Source: a virus. From it: a DNA stretch of 21,947 bases. Made by a program: the position numbers and the translations under genes. The notes beneath the pieces were generated by a model. It was not told the DNA's origin. It made no database searches and saw only the letters and a program-made list of their open reading frames with translations. Location: IMG/VR virus record IMGVR_UViG_3300015262_000036, positions 1 through 21,947 of that record, one strand, 5' to 3'. Shown here in pieces: positions 20,995 through 21,947 of this stretch (position 1 is the first letter of the stretch; each line of letters starts with the position of its first letter).

Positions 20995-21650
20995 CCTATG
21001 GATTTCAGAGCATCAATGACAATTCATTTGTCCAGATCGATTCCGAGGCGCCACGGCTTTGCATGCTGACCAAAGGGTCGTATTCGGGGACTACCAATGC
21101 CTCTGGGGTATTTGCCAGAGCAATCACAAGCTCAGATCCGCCGCTGGTGTTCATTCGCCCGGACCAGGGGACGATACAGGTGCCGATCTCCGTGTGGTTC
21201 ACCGGTGGTCCGGGCAACTGGACCGGGTTCACCATGAAGGCATCCAACGTCAATGCAGCGTTAAGCGGCCTGTACTTCGTGGCCGCCTGGGCGTCCATGG
21301 GTACGGCAGCTTATGGGATACGGATGTGGGATCAGAACGCGGCGCTTGTTTACGACAGCGGTGCCCCGGCGGTGGTCGTTACTTTCGCGGCAGGCAACTG
21401 GACTTACCTCGGAGAAGAGCAGCTGACCGTTGGTCACCGGTATTTCTGGGGGATCAACAAGGTGCTTGGTGCTGGAGAGTACGTCTCCCTGAACCCTTTC
21501 GCCATGAACTGCCACAACAATGCATCGGGTGGTGGTTGCGCACTCGGCGTCGATTACGCCAACGGCCGCATCATGATGTACAGCCTCGCAACAACTGCCT
21601 GGACTGACCAAGGGCACCGTCCATTCCTCTGCGCCAAATTGCTGGCCTGA
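20991..21650 (+). CDS. Tail tip accessory protein 2
   Basis: 219 aa, with start overlapping the previous stop (ATGA at 20991-20994). It begins MTYGFQSINDNSFVQIDSEA and has a second copy of the same element at residues 108-122 (YGIRMWDQNAALVYD), so it looks like an enlarged relative of the 117-aa protein upstream. The body is aromatic- and glycine-rich beta structure (GGPGNWTGFTMKAS, FAAGNWTYLGEEQL), with a Cys/His/Asn-rich loop near 174-183 (CHNNASGGGC) and a compact end (TDQGHRPFLCAKLLA). No named family is recognised. The genomic place suggests a receptor-binding accessory or fibre attachment part. The fibre gene follows after 38 bases. Confidence 0.7.
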   Translation: MTYGFQSINDNSFVQIDSEAPRLCMLTKGSYSGTTNASGVFARAITSSDPPLVFIRPDQGTIQVPISVWFTGGPGNWTGFTMKASNVNAALSGLYFVAAWASMGTAAYGIRMWDQNAALVYDSGAPAVVVTFAAGNWTYLGEEQLTVGHRYFWGINKVLGAGEYVSLNPFAMNCHNNASGGGCALGVDYANGRIMMYSLATTAWTDQGHRPFLCAKLLA

Positions 21651-21688
21651 CTTCTTCCGCTTCGCACGTATTCTTTTGGAGATACTCA

Positions 21689-21947
21689 ATGCCCTGGTAC
21701 AAATCAGGTACGGTCTCGGTCGTCCTAAATTCGAACGCCGTGATCGGCACAGGCACCGCTTTCATTGCTAACAGCCGGGTAGGCGATGCCTTTCGCGGGC
21801 CTGACGGCGCATGGTATGAAGTCACCAACATTGCTAGCGACACGGCCTTGTCGATCTCGCCGAACTATCAGGGCGCGACCAATGCCGCCGGCATCTACGC
21901 GCTGGCGCCGATGCAGGGCTACGTGAAGGATTCGGCCGACACTCTGC
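21689..21947 (+). CDS. Tail fibre protein, N-terminal part (cut by window edge)
   Basis: The frame opens at ATG 21689 with GGAG at 21678-21681 (seven-base spacing) and runs without a stop to the edge (86 codons). The start MPWYKSGTVSVVLNSNAV, then GTGTAFIANSRVGDAFRG and the TNIASDTALSISPNYQG segment is the conserved N-terminal virion-attachment module of Pseudomonas phage tail fibres. The variable receptor-binding part lies outside the window. The N-terminus attaches to the tip complex and the missing C-terminus would determine host range. An endolysin-like domain or a fibre chaperone might follow, but this cannot be seen here. Confidence 0.85.
   Translation, partial: MPWYKSGTVSVVLNSNAVIGTGTAFIANSRVGDAFRGPDGAWYEVTNIASDTALSISPNYQGATNAAGIYALAPMQGYVKDSADTL

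Overview
The window looks like the lysis, packaging, head and tail block of a lambda-like siphovirus (long non-contractile tail) that infects Pseudomonas, either as free phage or as prophage. The host assignment rests on the family set: a DUF4055-type portal, a Gp13-like capsid, and a tail fibre with the N-terminus typical of Pseudomonas phages. It also rests on the moderately high GC content. All supported genes lie on the + strand. No integrase, repressor, tRNA, CRISPR array or insertion sequence is visible, so the sequence does not decide between prophage and free phage.

Layout. 1-948: end of the lysis cassette (holin tail, Rz, Rz1 nested out of frame) and two very small genes. 949-1043: short gap before the terminase. 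1044-5438: small and large terminase, portal and MuF-type minor head protein, tightly packed. 5488-5511: intrinsic terminator. 5554-7272: scaffold and major capsid protein. 7323-9184: LEM/HeH-like small protein, then the connector series (adaptor, stopper, HK97 gp10-like neck protein, tail terminator). 9249-9734: an accessory gene between two terminators whose product is a rearranged miniature of the phage's own tail-tip C-terminus. 9804-11554: tail tube protein and tail assembly chaperones G and G-T, with a strong candidate -1 frameshift site. 11610-12020: a second accessory gene encoding a two-helix membrane protein with a C-terminal zinc ribbon, followed by a terminator. 12065-21650: tape measure (1311 aa), distal tail protein, hub, K-like protein, J-like central tip protein and two short tip accessory proteins, most of them joined by ATGA overlaps. 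21689-21947: start of a tail fibre, cut by the window edge.

How it works together. Terminase and portal fill a prohead built from scaffold, capsid and MuF protein. The adaptor, stopper, neck and terminator proteins join it to a tail assembled on the tape measure with chaperones G and G-T, and capped by hub, J-like tip and fibre. Holin and the Rz/Rz1 spanin pair act at lysis. Four intrinsic-terminator-like hairpins lie inside this long unit. They sit before the scaffold/capsid pair, before and after the first accessory gene, and before the tape measure, so transcription through the block probably needs an antiterminator or tolerates partial read-through.

Most interesting: the permuted tail-tip miniature (9249-9734), the zinc-ribbon membrane protein (11610-12020), the frameshift site (11213-11255), the non-standard TTG start of Rz1 (360), and the repeated terminator design with possible alternative pairing.
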